From NCBI GenBank assembly GCA_002506485.1, contig DAXQ01000017.1, forward strand, positions 1 through 17,492: a stretch of DNA of 17,492 bases, read 5' to 3'. Position 1 is the stretch's first letter, and each line of letters begins with the position of its first letter. Positions 1-7,250 of the stretch are shown piece by piece. Source of the DNA: Euryarchaeota archaeon UBA136 (lineage in GTDB: Archaea; Thermoplasmatota; Poseidoniia; MGIII; CG-Epi1). A program made the position numbers and the translations under genes. The notes under the pieces were generated by a model. That model made no database searches. It was not told where the DNA came from and worked only from the letters and a program-made list of their open reading frames with translations.

Positions 1-1
1 T

Positions 2-9
2 ATTATATA
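2..9 (+). promoter_or_regulatory. TATA-like box of the zinc-ribbon gene
   Basis: An AT-only run (attatata) is centred about 25 bases before the ATG at 30. That is the archaeal TATA-to-start distance expected for a leaderless transcript. Any BRE element would lie outside the window. Confidence 0.4.
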
Positions 10-29
10 ACGTACGTAATTAGCTATTC

Positions 30-236
30 ATGTTCAGCTCGAAGAGCGATGACCCAGACTCACCCTCCAAATGTCCATCGTGCAGTAAGGATATAGGGGT
101 CGAAGATAACACCTACAGATTTCAGATAGTTGACTTTACGTCTGAAGGAACAGGTGGAAACCAGAGGAATGCGGGAAGAGTAATTGCCGTTTCTTGTTCC
201 AAATGCAAGAAAGTCATGGGTTTCGTTAATCAATAG
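30..236 (+). CDS. Small zinc-ribbon protein, function unknown
   Basis: A 68-residue protein with two CxxC knuckles (C15/C18 in CPSC and C56/C59 in CSKC) about 40 residues apart, as in a zinc ribbon that binds one zinc ion. The N-terminus is polar and acidic. The middle is predicted beta, with a glycine-rich turn near residues 40-43. There is no signal peptide or membrane segment, so it is probably cytoplasmic. Proteins of this type often act in nucleic-acid or protein binding, but nothing here shows which, and I do not recognise the family. The ATG at 30 is supported by a TATA-like box about 25 bases upstream. Its 3' end overlaps the convergent prenyltransferase gene by 11 bases. Confidence 0.6.
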   Translation: MFSSKSDDPDSPSKCPSCSKDIGVEDNTYRFQIVDFTSEGTGGNQRNAGRVIAVSCSKCKKVMGFVNQ

Positions 237-1134
237 GTATCAAATCCAGAAAGATAATAAAGAAAAAAAGAGTTGCAACCGCTTCTACGGTTGCTAGTAT
301 GATAGAGCCTTTTGCAACGGTGTCATAACTAGGTTGTGAGTTAATGGGCAGGTATATGTAATGGATGATTATCTCTATAGGAAGAATCCAACCAGTCCAT
401 ACAAGAAGGCGGTAATCCCATGGATATATCTCCAGAATACCGGAATAGATCAGAGTTGAAGCTCCAACTATAGTAAATAACCAGGAAAGGCGCATTGTGG
501 GAACTGCTCCAAATTCGGTCGCGAAGGTACGAACTCCGGATTTACGATCAAAATCTGTATCAACTGCCATGGTAGGACAATACAATGCCATCAGGTAGCA
601 TAGTGTCGAAAAGAAATAAAGACGGGGGAAATCAAGGAGGGGTTGATTGATAGACCATGCAGCTAAAGGAATCAGAAGGCCCAAGCTTAAGCCATTACAC
701 GCTATATCCAAACCAGGCTTAGTCTTCAAACGAAAAGGTTCAAGATTGTAAACAAGTGAAATAACTGTCAGGCCAAGTATGCAATAAACAAACTCAGAAC
801 CATAGCTCAAAGACATTACCAAGCATGAGATCTGGAAAACCCAGAATAGATACCAAGCTTGTCTAACGTTAAGGGCTCCACGAACCAGCAAACTGAATTC
901 CTTGCGTGGATTCTTTCGATCCACATCCAAATCACAGATGTGATTAAGAACAAAAGTTGATGAAGTTAGAAGGGCCATAATCAGGAAGCCATAAAACAGA
1001 TCAAAGTCAAACAATTTTTTTGAACTGACAACAAAACCTATGAAGAATGGAACAAAGGCTACCATCCAGAACTCAAACCCCATCAATCTAAGCCACAGCA
1101 AACGGGAAGATTTGTATTCGAAGACCAATCTCAT
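226..1134 (-). CDS. UbiA-family membrane prenyltransferase
   Basis: A 302-residue, very hydrophobic protein with about eight or nine predicted membrane helices, the usual size for UbiA enzymes. These transfer an isoprenoid diphosphate to an acceptor in the membrane. Both Asp-rich metal/diphosphate motifs are present: N64xxxD68xxxD72 (NHICDLDVD) and D192xxxD196 (DTDFD, followed by RKSGVRT). The YNLEPFRLK stretch at 129-137 is also typical. The acceptor cannot be read from sequence. Archaeal members make digeranylgeranylglyceryl phosphate, menaquinone, C50 carotenoids or chlorophyll-like products. The NPRK after the first motif recalls the lycopene elongase/chlorophyll synthase side, but this is weak. 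The gene is divergent from the aminotransferase at 1202 across 67 bases and overlaps the zinc-ribbon gene by 11 bases at its 3' end. Confidence 0.88.
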   Translation of the reverse strand: MRLVFEYKSSRLLWLRLMGFEFWMVAFVPFFIGFVVSSKKLFDFDLFYGFLIMALLTSSTFVLNHICDLDVDRKNPRKEFSLLVRGALNVRQAWYLFWVFQISCLVMSLSYGSEFVYCILGLTVISLVYNLEPFRLKTKPGLDIACNGLSLGLLIPLAAWSINQPLLDFPRLYFFSTLCYLMALYCPTMAVDTDFDRKSGVRTFATEFGAVPTMRLSWLFTIVGASTLIYSGILEIYPWDYRLLVWTGWILPIEIIIHYIYLPINSQPSYDTVAKGSIILATVEAVATLFFFIIFLDLIPID

Positions 1135-1166
1135 TGGTTAAATCACGTCTTTGGACAATGCGGGGC

Positions 1167-1187
1167 CCTAAGCTTAATAGCTTTAGG
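1167..1187. promoter_or_regulatory. Imperfect palindrome with central TATA-like box, shared divergent promoter
   Basis: The arms CCTAAGCT and AGCTTTAGG flank a TAAT core, with one extra base in the right arm. The core ttaata (about 1174-1179) lies about 26 bases before the aminotransferase ATG at 1202. On the other strand it lies about 42 bases before the UbiA ATG at 1134. It could therefore act as a TATA box in both directions, as an operator overlapping it, or both. No other convincing AT box lies in this 67-base gap. Confidence 0.4.
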
Positions 1188-1201
1188 CCACATGAGAAAA
1201 T

Positions 1202-2287
1202 ATGAGTAAGGATTTCGATTATGCGCATGCCAACAAGAACGTTGTTTGGATGTCGCAGAACACAAACCATCTACCAACTCACTCTGCCATCCAGAAAGCG
1301 ATAAGGAAGGCCGCGGATGAACGTGAATATACAAAATATCCATTGGCCTCTGGACTTCCTCAATTAAAGAATCTCATCCTGGAAGACCTGGGATTACCTG
1401 ACCATGATCTACACATAACCAATGGAGGAACTGAGGCATTGTATTGTTTGATGAGGCATATCCAACCCAGGGGAAGCGAAATGATCACATCAGACCCTTC
1501 CTATTTTGTAGTTCACAAATTCGCCAAGCTGGGTGGGGCCAAATGTACTGACATACCTATTTACCATGGCAATTACAGATTTGATGTCGAAGATATCAAG
1601 GAAGCAATAACACCAGACAGTAAGTCGATATTCCTGATAGATCCCATAAATCCCTTAGGTAGCACCTACCCCAAAGATGAGAAAAGAGCTATCTGTGAAG
1701 TGGCTGAGGATCACGACTTATGGGTCATAGATGATATTACCTATCGCGATTTTGCACCTGAACACACTCTGGCAGCGAATTTGCTGCCTGAGAAGACAAT
1801 TACTGCCTATTCAGTTTCCAAGAACTGTGGATTAGCAGGACTCAGAGTCGGGTCCTTGGTGGGTCCCAAAGAATTCATCCGCGATATCAGGGGTACAATG
1901 GTATCTGACCTAGGAATCAGTGTGGTTGGTCAAAGGGCAGCAGTCGCAGCTCTAGAAACAAAACCAGATTGGCTTCCCGGACTAGTTGATACAGCCGTAA
2001 AGAATCAGGGACTCATAAAAAATGCAGTGGACAAGGTTGATGGAGCTGAACTACCTGTCTATCCCTCTGCAGCCAGTATGATGGTGATTGACATTGCAGA
2101 GCACAATGCAAATCCACAGGACATTCAGGATAAATTATTGTACGAAAATGACATATTTGTAAGGGGCGGAAACTATGTATCCACCAAATTTGGAGACAAT
2201 TTTATCAGAGTCTCTTTCTCAATTCCAACACAGGAGGTCGAACGGTTCGTTGAAGCGTTTCCTAAAGTTATGGAAGAACTTTCCTAA
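1202..2287 (+). CDS. PLP-dependent class I/II aminotransferase
   Basis: A 361-residue fold-type I aminotransferase. The PLP Schiff-base lysine is K207 in SVSKNCGLAGLRVG. N150 and P151 sit in the usual NP(L/T)G motif, D177/D178 and Y181 lie in VIDDITYRDF and bind the cofactor, and R336 in FIRVSFS is the expected arginine for the substrate carboxylate. The N-terminus carries the substrate-pocket YPLASGLPQLK segment (46-56). Members near aspartate, histidinol-phosphate and aromatic aminotransferases share this layout, so the amino acid substrate is not assigned. The protein is slightly shorter than AspC-type enzymes (about 390). The gene is divergent from the UbiA gene. Its stop shares four bases with the convergent gyrB stop. 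Confidence 0.88.
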   Translation: MSKDFDYAHANKNVVWMSQNTNHLPTHSAIQKAIRKAADEREYTKYPLASGLPQLKNLILEDLGLPDHDLHITNGGTEALYCLMRHIQPRGSEMITSDPSYFVVHKFAKLGGAKCTDIPIYHGNYRFDVEDIKEAITPDSKSIFLIDPINPLGSTYPKDEKRAICEVAEDHDLWVIDDITYRDFAPEHTLAANLLPEKTITAYSVSKNCGLAGLRVGSLVGPKEFIRDIRGTMVSDLGISVVGQRAAVAALETKPDWLPGLVDTAVKNQGLIKNAVDKVDGAELPVYPSAASMMVIDIAEHNANPQDIQDKLLYENDIFVRGGNYVSTKFGDNFIRVSFSIPTQEVERFVEAFPKVMEELS

Positions 2288-4197
2288 ATATCCAGATTGG
2301 CCACAGCTGTAGCATTAGCCTCAATAAACTCACGCCGTTTCTGTACATCATCACCCATCAAATCCTGAAAGACCTCATTGGCCTCTGCTGCATCTTCTAT
2401 AGTAACTTGAAGGAGAGTCCTTCGATTTGGATCCATTGTTGTTTCCCACAGCTGTTGTGCATTCATTTCCCCAAGACCCTTGTAACGTTGTACTGCACAA
2501 CCTGAGCCAAATTTGGACTTGATTTTTTTCAGCTGAGAATCATCATAGGCATAATCCATCTTCTTTCCCTTTGTGATCTTATACAAGGGCGGTTGAGCGA
2601 TATAGACGTAACCGGCGTGAATCAGGTCTTCCATATGACGGTAAAGAAAGGTCAGCAACAATGTCCGGATATGTGCGCCATCAACGTCTGCATCGGTCAT
2701 TATGACCAATTTATGGTACCGCGCATTCTCCAATTCAAACTCATCTTCTTCTTCAACTCCTGTGATGTTACAACCCATTGCAGTGATTAAGGCCATTACC
2801 TCTGTATTACCCAATATCTTATCAATACGTGATTTTTCAACGTTCAGGATTTTTCCTCTCAATGGTAGAATTGCCTGTGTTGCACGATCTCGCCCCTGCT
2901 TAGCTGTTCCTCCAGCTGAATCTCCTTCAACAATAAAAATCTCTGATACGGCAGGATCCTTGCTCTGACAATCAGCCAGTTTACCTGGGAGCCCTCCCCC
3001 CTCCAGAATGCCTTTACGACGAGTTAGGTCCCTAGCTTTCTTTGCAGCTTCTCTAGCTTGAAAGGCCTGGATACATTTCGATATAATGATTTGACTATCG
3101 GAAGGATTCTCAGCAAAGAAATTGGATAAAGATTCGGTCATGACCGTATCAACAATTCCTTTCACTTCGGAATTCCCAAGTTTGGTTTTTGTCTGGCCCT
3201 CAAACTGCGGTTCAGGTACCTTTATAGAAAGAACCACCGTCAAACCTTCTCTGACGTCATTACCATCTAAGGGCGGGTCTTTCTCCTTCAATTGATTTCT
3301 TTTACGAGCTATATTGTTTATGGATCGAGTCAGGGCTGTTCTGAGACCTGATAAATGAGTGCCACCTTCCCTAGTTGCTATATTGTTTGTAAATGTATGA
3401 ATATTCTCACGGAAGGCTGTGGTCCACTGAAGTGCTGCCTCAACTTGGACCTGATCTTTTTCTCCATTCACGTACAAGGGCTCACTCATCAAAGCAGTTT
3501 TGCCCCTATTCAGAAAAGCAACATATTGTGAGATTCCTCCTTTGTAATAGAATTTCTGCGATTTTCCATCCTCTTCAGAAAGGGTTATCCTGATTCCAGC
3601 ATTGAGGTAGGCCAGTTCACGGAGGCGATTTCGTAGAATCTGATAATCAAATTCCGTCGTTTCAAAAATACCTTTATCTGGTAGAAATCTAACAGTCGTA
3701 CCATGTTCATCACTGTCTCCAATCTTCTTTAATTTACTATCTAAATTACCTTTCTTGTATGATTGAGTATAGACTCCACCACTACGATGAATCTCTACCT
3801 TAGTCCATAATGATAAGGCATTGACAACAGATACACCAACTCCATGAAGGCCTCCGGATACTTTGTAAGTATCGCTGTCAAATTTACCGCCAGCATGAAG
3901 TTTGGTCATCACAATCTCAACTGCAGGTACTTTATGGATAGGGTGATTGTCAACTGGAATACCACGTCCGTTGTCCTTGACTGAACAAGAGCCATCAGAA
4001 TGAAGAATGATTTCAATTGTATCACAATGACCATTCATAGCCTCATCAATCGAGTTGTCAACTACTTCATAGACAAGATGATGAAGACCTGACTCACCTG
4101 TTGTACCGATGTACATTGCAGGTCTTTTGCGTACGGCCTCGAGGCCTTCCAAAACCTGTATCTGGTCTGCTTTATAGTCGTCTGATTTTGAGGGCAT
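2284..4197 (-). CDS. gyrB: DNA gyrase subunit B
   Basis: The 637-residue ATPase subunit of DNA gyrase, a type IIA topoisomerase that with GyrA introduces negative supercoils. The GHKL ATPase has E44 and N48 (YEVVDNSIDEA), the DNGRGIPV motif at 75-82, the glycine-rich lid GGLHGVGVSVVNALS at 115-129 and the transducer lysine in QTKTKLG (335-341). The TOPRIM domain has EGDSAGG (424-430), PLRGKILNVEK (445-455) and the metal-binding TDADVDGAHI (501-510). QRYKGLGEMN (570-579) marks the C-terminal domain. The length matches the short form without the roughly 170-residue E. coli insertion. In many genomes gyrA is next to gyrB, but here the downstream neighbour is a convergent aminotransferase and gyrA is not in the window. 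A TATA-like box lies about 35 bases before the ATG. Confidence 0.97.
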   Translation of the reverse strand: MPSKSDDYKADQIQVLEGLEAVRKRPAMYIGTTGESGLHHLVYEVVDNSIDEAMNGHCDTIEIILHSDGSCSVKDNGRGIPVDNHPIHKVPAVEIVMTKLHAGGKFDSDTYKVSGGLHGVGVSVVNALSLWTKVEIHRSGGVYTQSYKKGNLDSKLKKIGDSDEHGTTVRFLPDKGIFETTEFDYQILRNRLRELAYLNAGIRITLSEEDGKSQKFYYKGGISQYVAFLNRGKTALMSEPLYVNGEKDQVQVEAALQWTTAFRENIHTFTNNIATREGGTHLSGLRTALTRSINNIARKRNQLKEKDPPLDGNDVREGLTVVLSIKVPEPQFEGQTKTKLGNSEVKGIVDTVMTESLSNFFAENPSDSQIIISKCIQAFQAREAAKKARDLTRRKGILEGGGLPGKLADCQSKDPAVSEIFIVEGDSAGGTAKQGRDRATQAILPLRGKILNVEKSRIDKILGNTEVMALITAMGCNITGVEEEDEFELENARYHKLVIMTDADVDGAHIRTLLLTFLYRHMEDLIHAGYVYIAQPPLYKITKGKKMDYAYDDSQLKKIKSKFGSGCAVQRYKGLGEMNAQQLWETTMDPNRRTLLQVTIEDAAEANEVFQDLMGDDVQKRREFIEANATAVANLDI

Positions 4198-4227
4198 TAA
4201 ACTATCTTGAATACAACTAGACAGGGG

Positions 4228-4237
4228 CTTTTAAACA
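4228..4237 (-). promoter_or_regulatory. TATA-like box of gyrB
   Basis: Read on the minus strand the element is tgtttaaaag. Its centre lies about 35 bases before the gyrB ATG, which predicts a short leader of about 9 bases. Confidence 0.35.
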
Positions 4238-4281
4238 TATCTCACAAAATGCCCTTTTATCGTCTATTAGTTTATTCTTGG

Positions 4282-4851
4282 TCAAAGTGTTTTTCTACCT
4301 GGTCTCCAACCTGCTGGACATAACTTTCCAGACTGCAATGCCTGAAGTGTTCTTACGGTTTCATCAACACTGCGACCAATATATGATGGATTCACTACTA
4401 AGGATCTAAGATAGCCTTGATCATCAATGATAAAGGTTCCACGTAAAGCCTGTCCAGGGTCCTTATCCAAAACTCCATATGAACTAGCTATTTTTAGAGA
4501 AGGGTCTGCCAGAAGAGGATAAGATAATTTGTCTATGCCGCCCTTAGTTCGAGGTCTTTCCATCCAGGCTTTATGAGTATATTTTGAATCCGTAGAACAG
4601 CCAATCAGCACGCAGTCTGCCTTTTCAAAATCCTTGATTCGGCGATTAAATGAATGTATCTCAGTCGGGCAAAGACTAGAAAAGTCACGAGGATAAAAGA
4701 ATAGAACTGTCCATTTCTTTTTTTCAATAATCTTAATCAATGATATATGATCATACAGTATCTCTTTCTTCCTAAAGTCAAACTTAACGATATCGCCATC
4801 AAACAGAGGGGCGGATTTGCCTATTCGTGGGATTTGGTCAGTCAAAATCAA
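4282..4851 (-). CDS. 2-Cys peroxiredoxin (AhpC/Prx1 type)
   Basis: A 189-residue thioredoxin-fold peroxidase that reduces H2O2 and organic peroxides. The peroxidatic cysteine is C61 in FYPRDFSSLCPTEI, fitting the PxxxS/TxxC signature (P54, S58, C61). The structural arginine is R137 (LRGTFIID). The resolving cysteine is C178 in LCPAGW near the C-terminus, so it should form the typical intersubunit disulfide. C80 and C85 are extra cysteines of unknown role. The C-terminus is short and lacks the YF motif linked to overoxidation sensitivity in eukaryotic enzymes. No reductase gene is adjacent. The gene has its own promoter-like box and lies between gyrB and the DegT gene on the same strand, with gaps of 84 and 90 bases. 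Confidence 0.93.
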   Translation of the reverse strand: MILTDQIPRIGKSAPLFDGDIVKFDFRKKEILYDHISLIKIIEKKKWTVLFFYPRDFSSLCPTEIHSFNRRIKDFEKADCVLIGCSTDSKYTHKAWMERPRTKGGIDKLSYPLLADPSLKIASSYGVLDKDPGQALRGTFIIDDQGYLRSLVVNPSYIGRSVDETVRTLQALQSGKLCPAGWRPGRKTL

Positions 4852-4878
4852 TTACCGTTTAGCCCAATTAAGAAAAAT

Positions 4879-4888
4879 GTATAAAGTT
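4879..4888 (-). promoter_or_regulatory. TATA-like box of the peroxiredoxin gene
   Basis: Read on the minus strand the element is actttataca, preceded by a purine run that could be a BRE. Its centre is about 33 bases before the ATG at 4851, which predicts a leader of about 7 bases. It is one of the better TATA matches in the window. Confidence 0.5.
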
Positions 4889-4941
4889 TTGGCCAATAAT
4901 CTGCGTGTTAGTGTGGCATAAATGGTGAGATCCTTAATAAA

Positions 4942-6003
4942 TCATCCAAAAAATGATGTTACAGCCTCAATAACTACTGAAACGTCCTGGTCAGTAAGGG
5001 CTGGATGGACGGGAAGGCTCAGGACCTCAGCAATCAAACGTTCAGCGTTAGGACAGTTCGCTTTCAGACTGGTCATGGGTGGATAGTGATATAACAAACT
5101 TGGATAATAGATTCCAGATCCTACTCCATTATCCATAAGATGTTCCTGCAATTGATTGCGGTGCTCGCAACGGATGGTGTACTGGTGGAAAACATGGCCT
5201 CGACGATTCTCGGGAACTGTAACACAGCCTGACAACGCCTCATTGTAACGCTTCGCGATTTCACAACGACGACTATTAAAACTCTCCAACTTGGAAAGCT
5301 GGACGCGGCCAATCGCAGCTGAGACGTCAGTCATCCTGTAGTTATATCCAAATTCTGTGTGCTGGTACTGCGCAGTCATTCCATGGGATCTCATTACCCT
5401 ACAACGCTCAGCAATTCCAGAATCATCAGTGGTAATCATTCCACCTTCAGAAGTTGTCATATTCTTGGTAGGGTAAAAGCTGAACCAGCCCGTGTCACCA
5501 AAGCTTCCAGCCTTCCCTTCCCAGGATTGGGCATTATGTGCCTGGGCTGAATCCTCAATCAAAAGTAAGTTACACTTCTCCGCAATTTCGACCAATGGTG
5601 GGATATTTGCCAATTCGCCATACAAATGGACGGGCTGGATAGCCTTGGTCTTTTCAGTAATGGATTGTTCGACCTGCTCGGGATCCAAACAGAAACCATC
5701 TTCCTCGACATCGACAAAGACAGGGGTGGCACCTGTCATCATAATTGCAGAGGCCGTCGCGAAAAACGTGAAAGGTGTCGTTATAACTTCATCACCAGAG
5801 CCTATATCATTAGCCAGCATGGCCAAGTGACCTGCAGTGGTACCATTGCTCGTGGCAATGGCATGTTTTACACCAGACATATCGGCAAATTCCTTCTCAA
5901 AATGAGATACTTCGGGGCCTTGTGCGATTATTCCGGATCTCAAAACTCTATCAACAGCTGCCCTCTCCTCGGAACCCAGCTGCGGGCTTGCAATAGGTAT
6001 CAC
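4942..6003 (-). CDS. DegT/DnrJ/EryC1/StrS-family sugar aminotransferase
   Basis: A 353-residue PLP enzyme of the family that aminates keto-sugars on nucleotide carriers for glycans. The PLP lysine is K180 in FYPTKNMTTSEGGM. D151 and Q154 (IEDSAQAHNA) contact the cofactor. HLYGE (127-131) and GYNYRMTD (219-226) are family signatures. I chose the GTG at 6003 because family members start with a (M)IPIA-P motif, reproduced here as M-IPIASPQLG. A TATA-like box also lies about 28 bases upstream of that GTG. The frame stays open to an ATG at 6081, adding 26 residues that would contain this box. No sugar pathway partners are adjacent, so the sugar is unknown; a role in surface glycan or protein glycosylation is inference. 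Confidence 0.87.
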   Translation of the reverse strand: MIPIASPQLGSEERAAVDRVLRSGIIAQGPEVSHFEKEFADMSGVKHAIATSNGTTAGHLAMLANDIGSGDEVITTPFTFFATASAIMMTGATPVFVDVEEDGFCLDPEQVEQSITEKTKAIQPVHLYGELANIPPLVEIAEKCNLLLIEDSAQAHNAQSWEGKAGSFGDTGWFSFYPTKNMTTSEGGMITTDDSGIAERCRVMRSHGMTAQYQHTEFGYNYRMTDVSAAIGRVQLSKLESFNSRRCEIAKRYNEALSGCVTVPENRRGHVFHQYTIRCEHRNQLQEHLMDNGVGSGIYYPSLLYHYPPMTSLKANCPNAERLIAEVLSLPVHPALTDQDVSVVIEAVTSFFG

Positions 6004-6026
6004 AACGACCGTATCTAAAAAGTACC

Positions 6027-6035
6027 TATTAAAAA
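6027..6035 (-). promoter_or_regulatory. TATA-like box of the DegT gene
   Basis: Read on the minus strand the element is tttttaata. Its centre is about 28 bases before the GTG at 6003. It falls inside the longer open frame that begins at 6081, so it argues for the shorter protein and a leaderless mRNA. Confidence 0.4.
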
Positions 6036-6113
6036 TAGAGGTATGGACCACCATTTGGATTTTTTGGAAAAGGTGGAACATAAGATGGTTTTAAGAGGAC
6101 AACTATGGCAAAG

Positions 6114-6122
6114 GTTTATATA
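6114..6122 (+). promoter_or_regulatory. TATA box of the aquaporin-like gene
   Basis: The run gtttatata is preceded by the purine-rich ggcaaag, a plausible BRE. Its centre lies about 38 bases before the ATG at 6156, which predicts a leader of about 10 bases. It lies inside the longer frame that starts at 6105, which argues against that start. Confidence 0.55.
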
Positions 6123-6155
6123 CTAGTATCTACGGCGTCCCATTCGGTGCGAACC

Positions 6156-6752
6156 ATGTTTGAAGAAACAAATATGAAAACCGTGAGCGCTGAGATGTTG
6201 GGGACCTTCTTTTTGGTCTTCTTCGGAATCACCGCTTTTGCTAGCTCGGACGACGCCTTCGCGGGCGCTCTGACGTTGGGTCTAACACTGATGGTGCTGA
6301 TGCACGTCTTTGGGCCCCTATCTGGATGTCATCTGAATCCAGCTGTGACCATTGGAAACATGATGTCCAAGAAGATAAGCCAAGACGATGCGATTGGCTA
6401 CATGGGCGGTCAGGTTGTAGGGGCAACACTTGGTTTTGTCCTGTTCAAATTCCTGAACCCTGATACTGATGACTCTGCATTAGAGGGAGATATGGCCATT
6501 CTAGTGGCAGCTGCCGTTGGAACCATGTTCTTTGTGATGACTCTTTTGAGTACACAGGATCCATTTGCAGTTGGAGCAGCACTGTTTGTCGTTTCCAGCG
6601 CCGCGTTCGCTGACGTGAATGCCGGTGTGGATATCGGAATCATGCTTGCCAACGCCATAGATGGAAATGCAGACTGGGCATTCTTCGGAGTGATCGGTTC
6701 TGTTGCCGGCGCCTTCCTAGGATGGGCCGTAAAGGACAACGCCCTGGATTAG
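6156..6752 (+). CDS. Aquaporin-like (MIP family) channel with degenerate second NPA motif
   Basis: A 198-residue membrane protein with about six predicted helices, slightly shorter than typical MIP channels (220-280). The first half-helix motif is intact: SGCHLNPAVTIG with N61-P62-A63. The second repeat ends in a region where NPAR is expected but reads N155-A156-G157-V158, followed by DIG, so the proline and the selectivity-filter arginine are lost. The C-terminal helix (about 173-192) fits MIP helix 6. The protein probably conducts small neutral solutes or water, but its selectivity should differ from classical aquaporins. I chose ATG 6156 (ATG 6174 is also possible), because a TATA box lies within the upstream in-frame extension from 6105. 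It converges on the ferritin-like gene across a hairpin. Confidence 0.8.
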   Translation: MFEETNMKTVSAEMLGTFFLVFFGITAFASSDDAFAGALTLGLTLMVLMHVFGPLSGCHLNPAVTIGNMMSKKISQDDAIGYMGGQVVGATLGFVLFKFLNPDTDDSALEGDMAILVAAAVGTMFFVMTLLSTQDPFAVGAALFVVSSAAFADVNAGVDIGIMLANAIDGNADWAFFGVIGSVAGAFLGWAVKDNALD

Positions 6753-6770
6753 GACAAAAAAAGAGCTAGT

Positions 6771-6799
6771 GAGAGGAGTGGGCTTCGGCCCCTCCTCTC
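6771..6799. terminator. Strong hairpin between convergent genes, possible bidirectional terminator
   Basis: GAGAGGAG-T-GGGC and GCCC-CTCCTCTC pair over 12 base pairs with a single bulged T, closed by a TTCG tetraloop. The hairpin starts 18 bases after the aquaporin-like stop and its last base is the first base of the ferritin-like stop codon on the other strand. An A-run (6755-6762) precedes it on the plus strand, so minus-strand transcripts would meet hairpin then U-run, as in an intrinsic terminator. On the plus strand no U-run follows. Confidence 0.55.
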
Positions 6800-7209
6800 T
6801 ACATCAACTGAGTTACTTCCTCGACGGAACGGAGTTCCTGAAAATAAATTTGCTCGATTGAATCATACATCTCTTCATCACCTTTGATTAGAGATAATAC
6901 TCCCTCATAGCCTGCCGCTGCTTTCTGCTCGGTCTTGAGTGCTTCTTTCAACATTACCTTGTAATCCGTAGTATGTACGATTTTCGTAGAATCTCTCTCA
7001 GTCACTGCCACACCTCCCAATTTGACTATAGCTGTCCGGACCATGTCTGCATGGGTGTGTGATTCACTAGCTTCTTCATCAAAGAATGGTTTGAGATGTA
7101 GTCGATTGATGCCCTTTACGTACGCTGAGTAGTGTGAATAAAGAGCTTCGGCCCGTAATTCCCATCCAAGCCCGCCGTTAAGTTTCTCAATAAGTTCTGA
7201 ATCACTCAT
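6799..7209 (-). CDS. Ferritin/bacterioferritin-like four-helix protein
   Basis: A 136-residue, almost all-helical protein resembling bacterioferritin. Helix A has E17 (GWELRAEALYSHY), helix B has EEASESHTHADM (45-56) with E46, E49 and H53, and helix C has E94. Helix D has E125 in FQELRS. Aligned on HAD, the bacterioferritin bridging glutamate (E51 in E. coli) falls on S50. The ExxH of helix D reads ELRS, so one histidine ligand is also missing. The diiron site may therefore be rearranged or incomplete. The fifth helix of classical ferritins is absent. It may store iron or act as a Dps-like or other ferritin-like protein. A TATA-like box lies about 26 bases before the ATG. Confidence 0.65.
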   Translation of the reverse strand: MSDSELIEKLNGGLGWELRAEALYSHYSAYVKGINRLHLKPFFDEEASESHTHADMVRTAIVKLGGVAVTERDSTKIVHTTDYKVMLKEALKTEQKAAAGYEGVLSLIKGDEEMYDSIEQIYFQELRSVEEVTQLM

Positions 7210-7230
7210 ATTACTCGATACTTACTTTGG

Positions 7231-7240
7231 TTGATAAAAC
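7231..7240 (-). promoter_or_regulatory. TATA-like box of the ferritin-like gene
   Basis: Read on the minus strand the element is gttttatcaa. It is centred about 26 bases before the ATG at 7209, which predicts a leaderless transcript. Confidence 0.45.
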
Positions 7241-7250
7241 TTTTGACTTT

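Noticed and set aside
5626..6018. Plus-strand open frame of 130 residues
   Set aside because: It lies fully inside the minus-strand DegT gene, has no promoter or recognisable domain, and its sequence is explained by the opposite coding strand. The same applies to the frame at 5492-5830.
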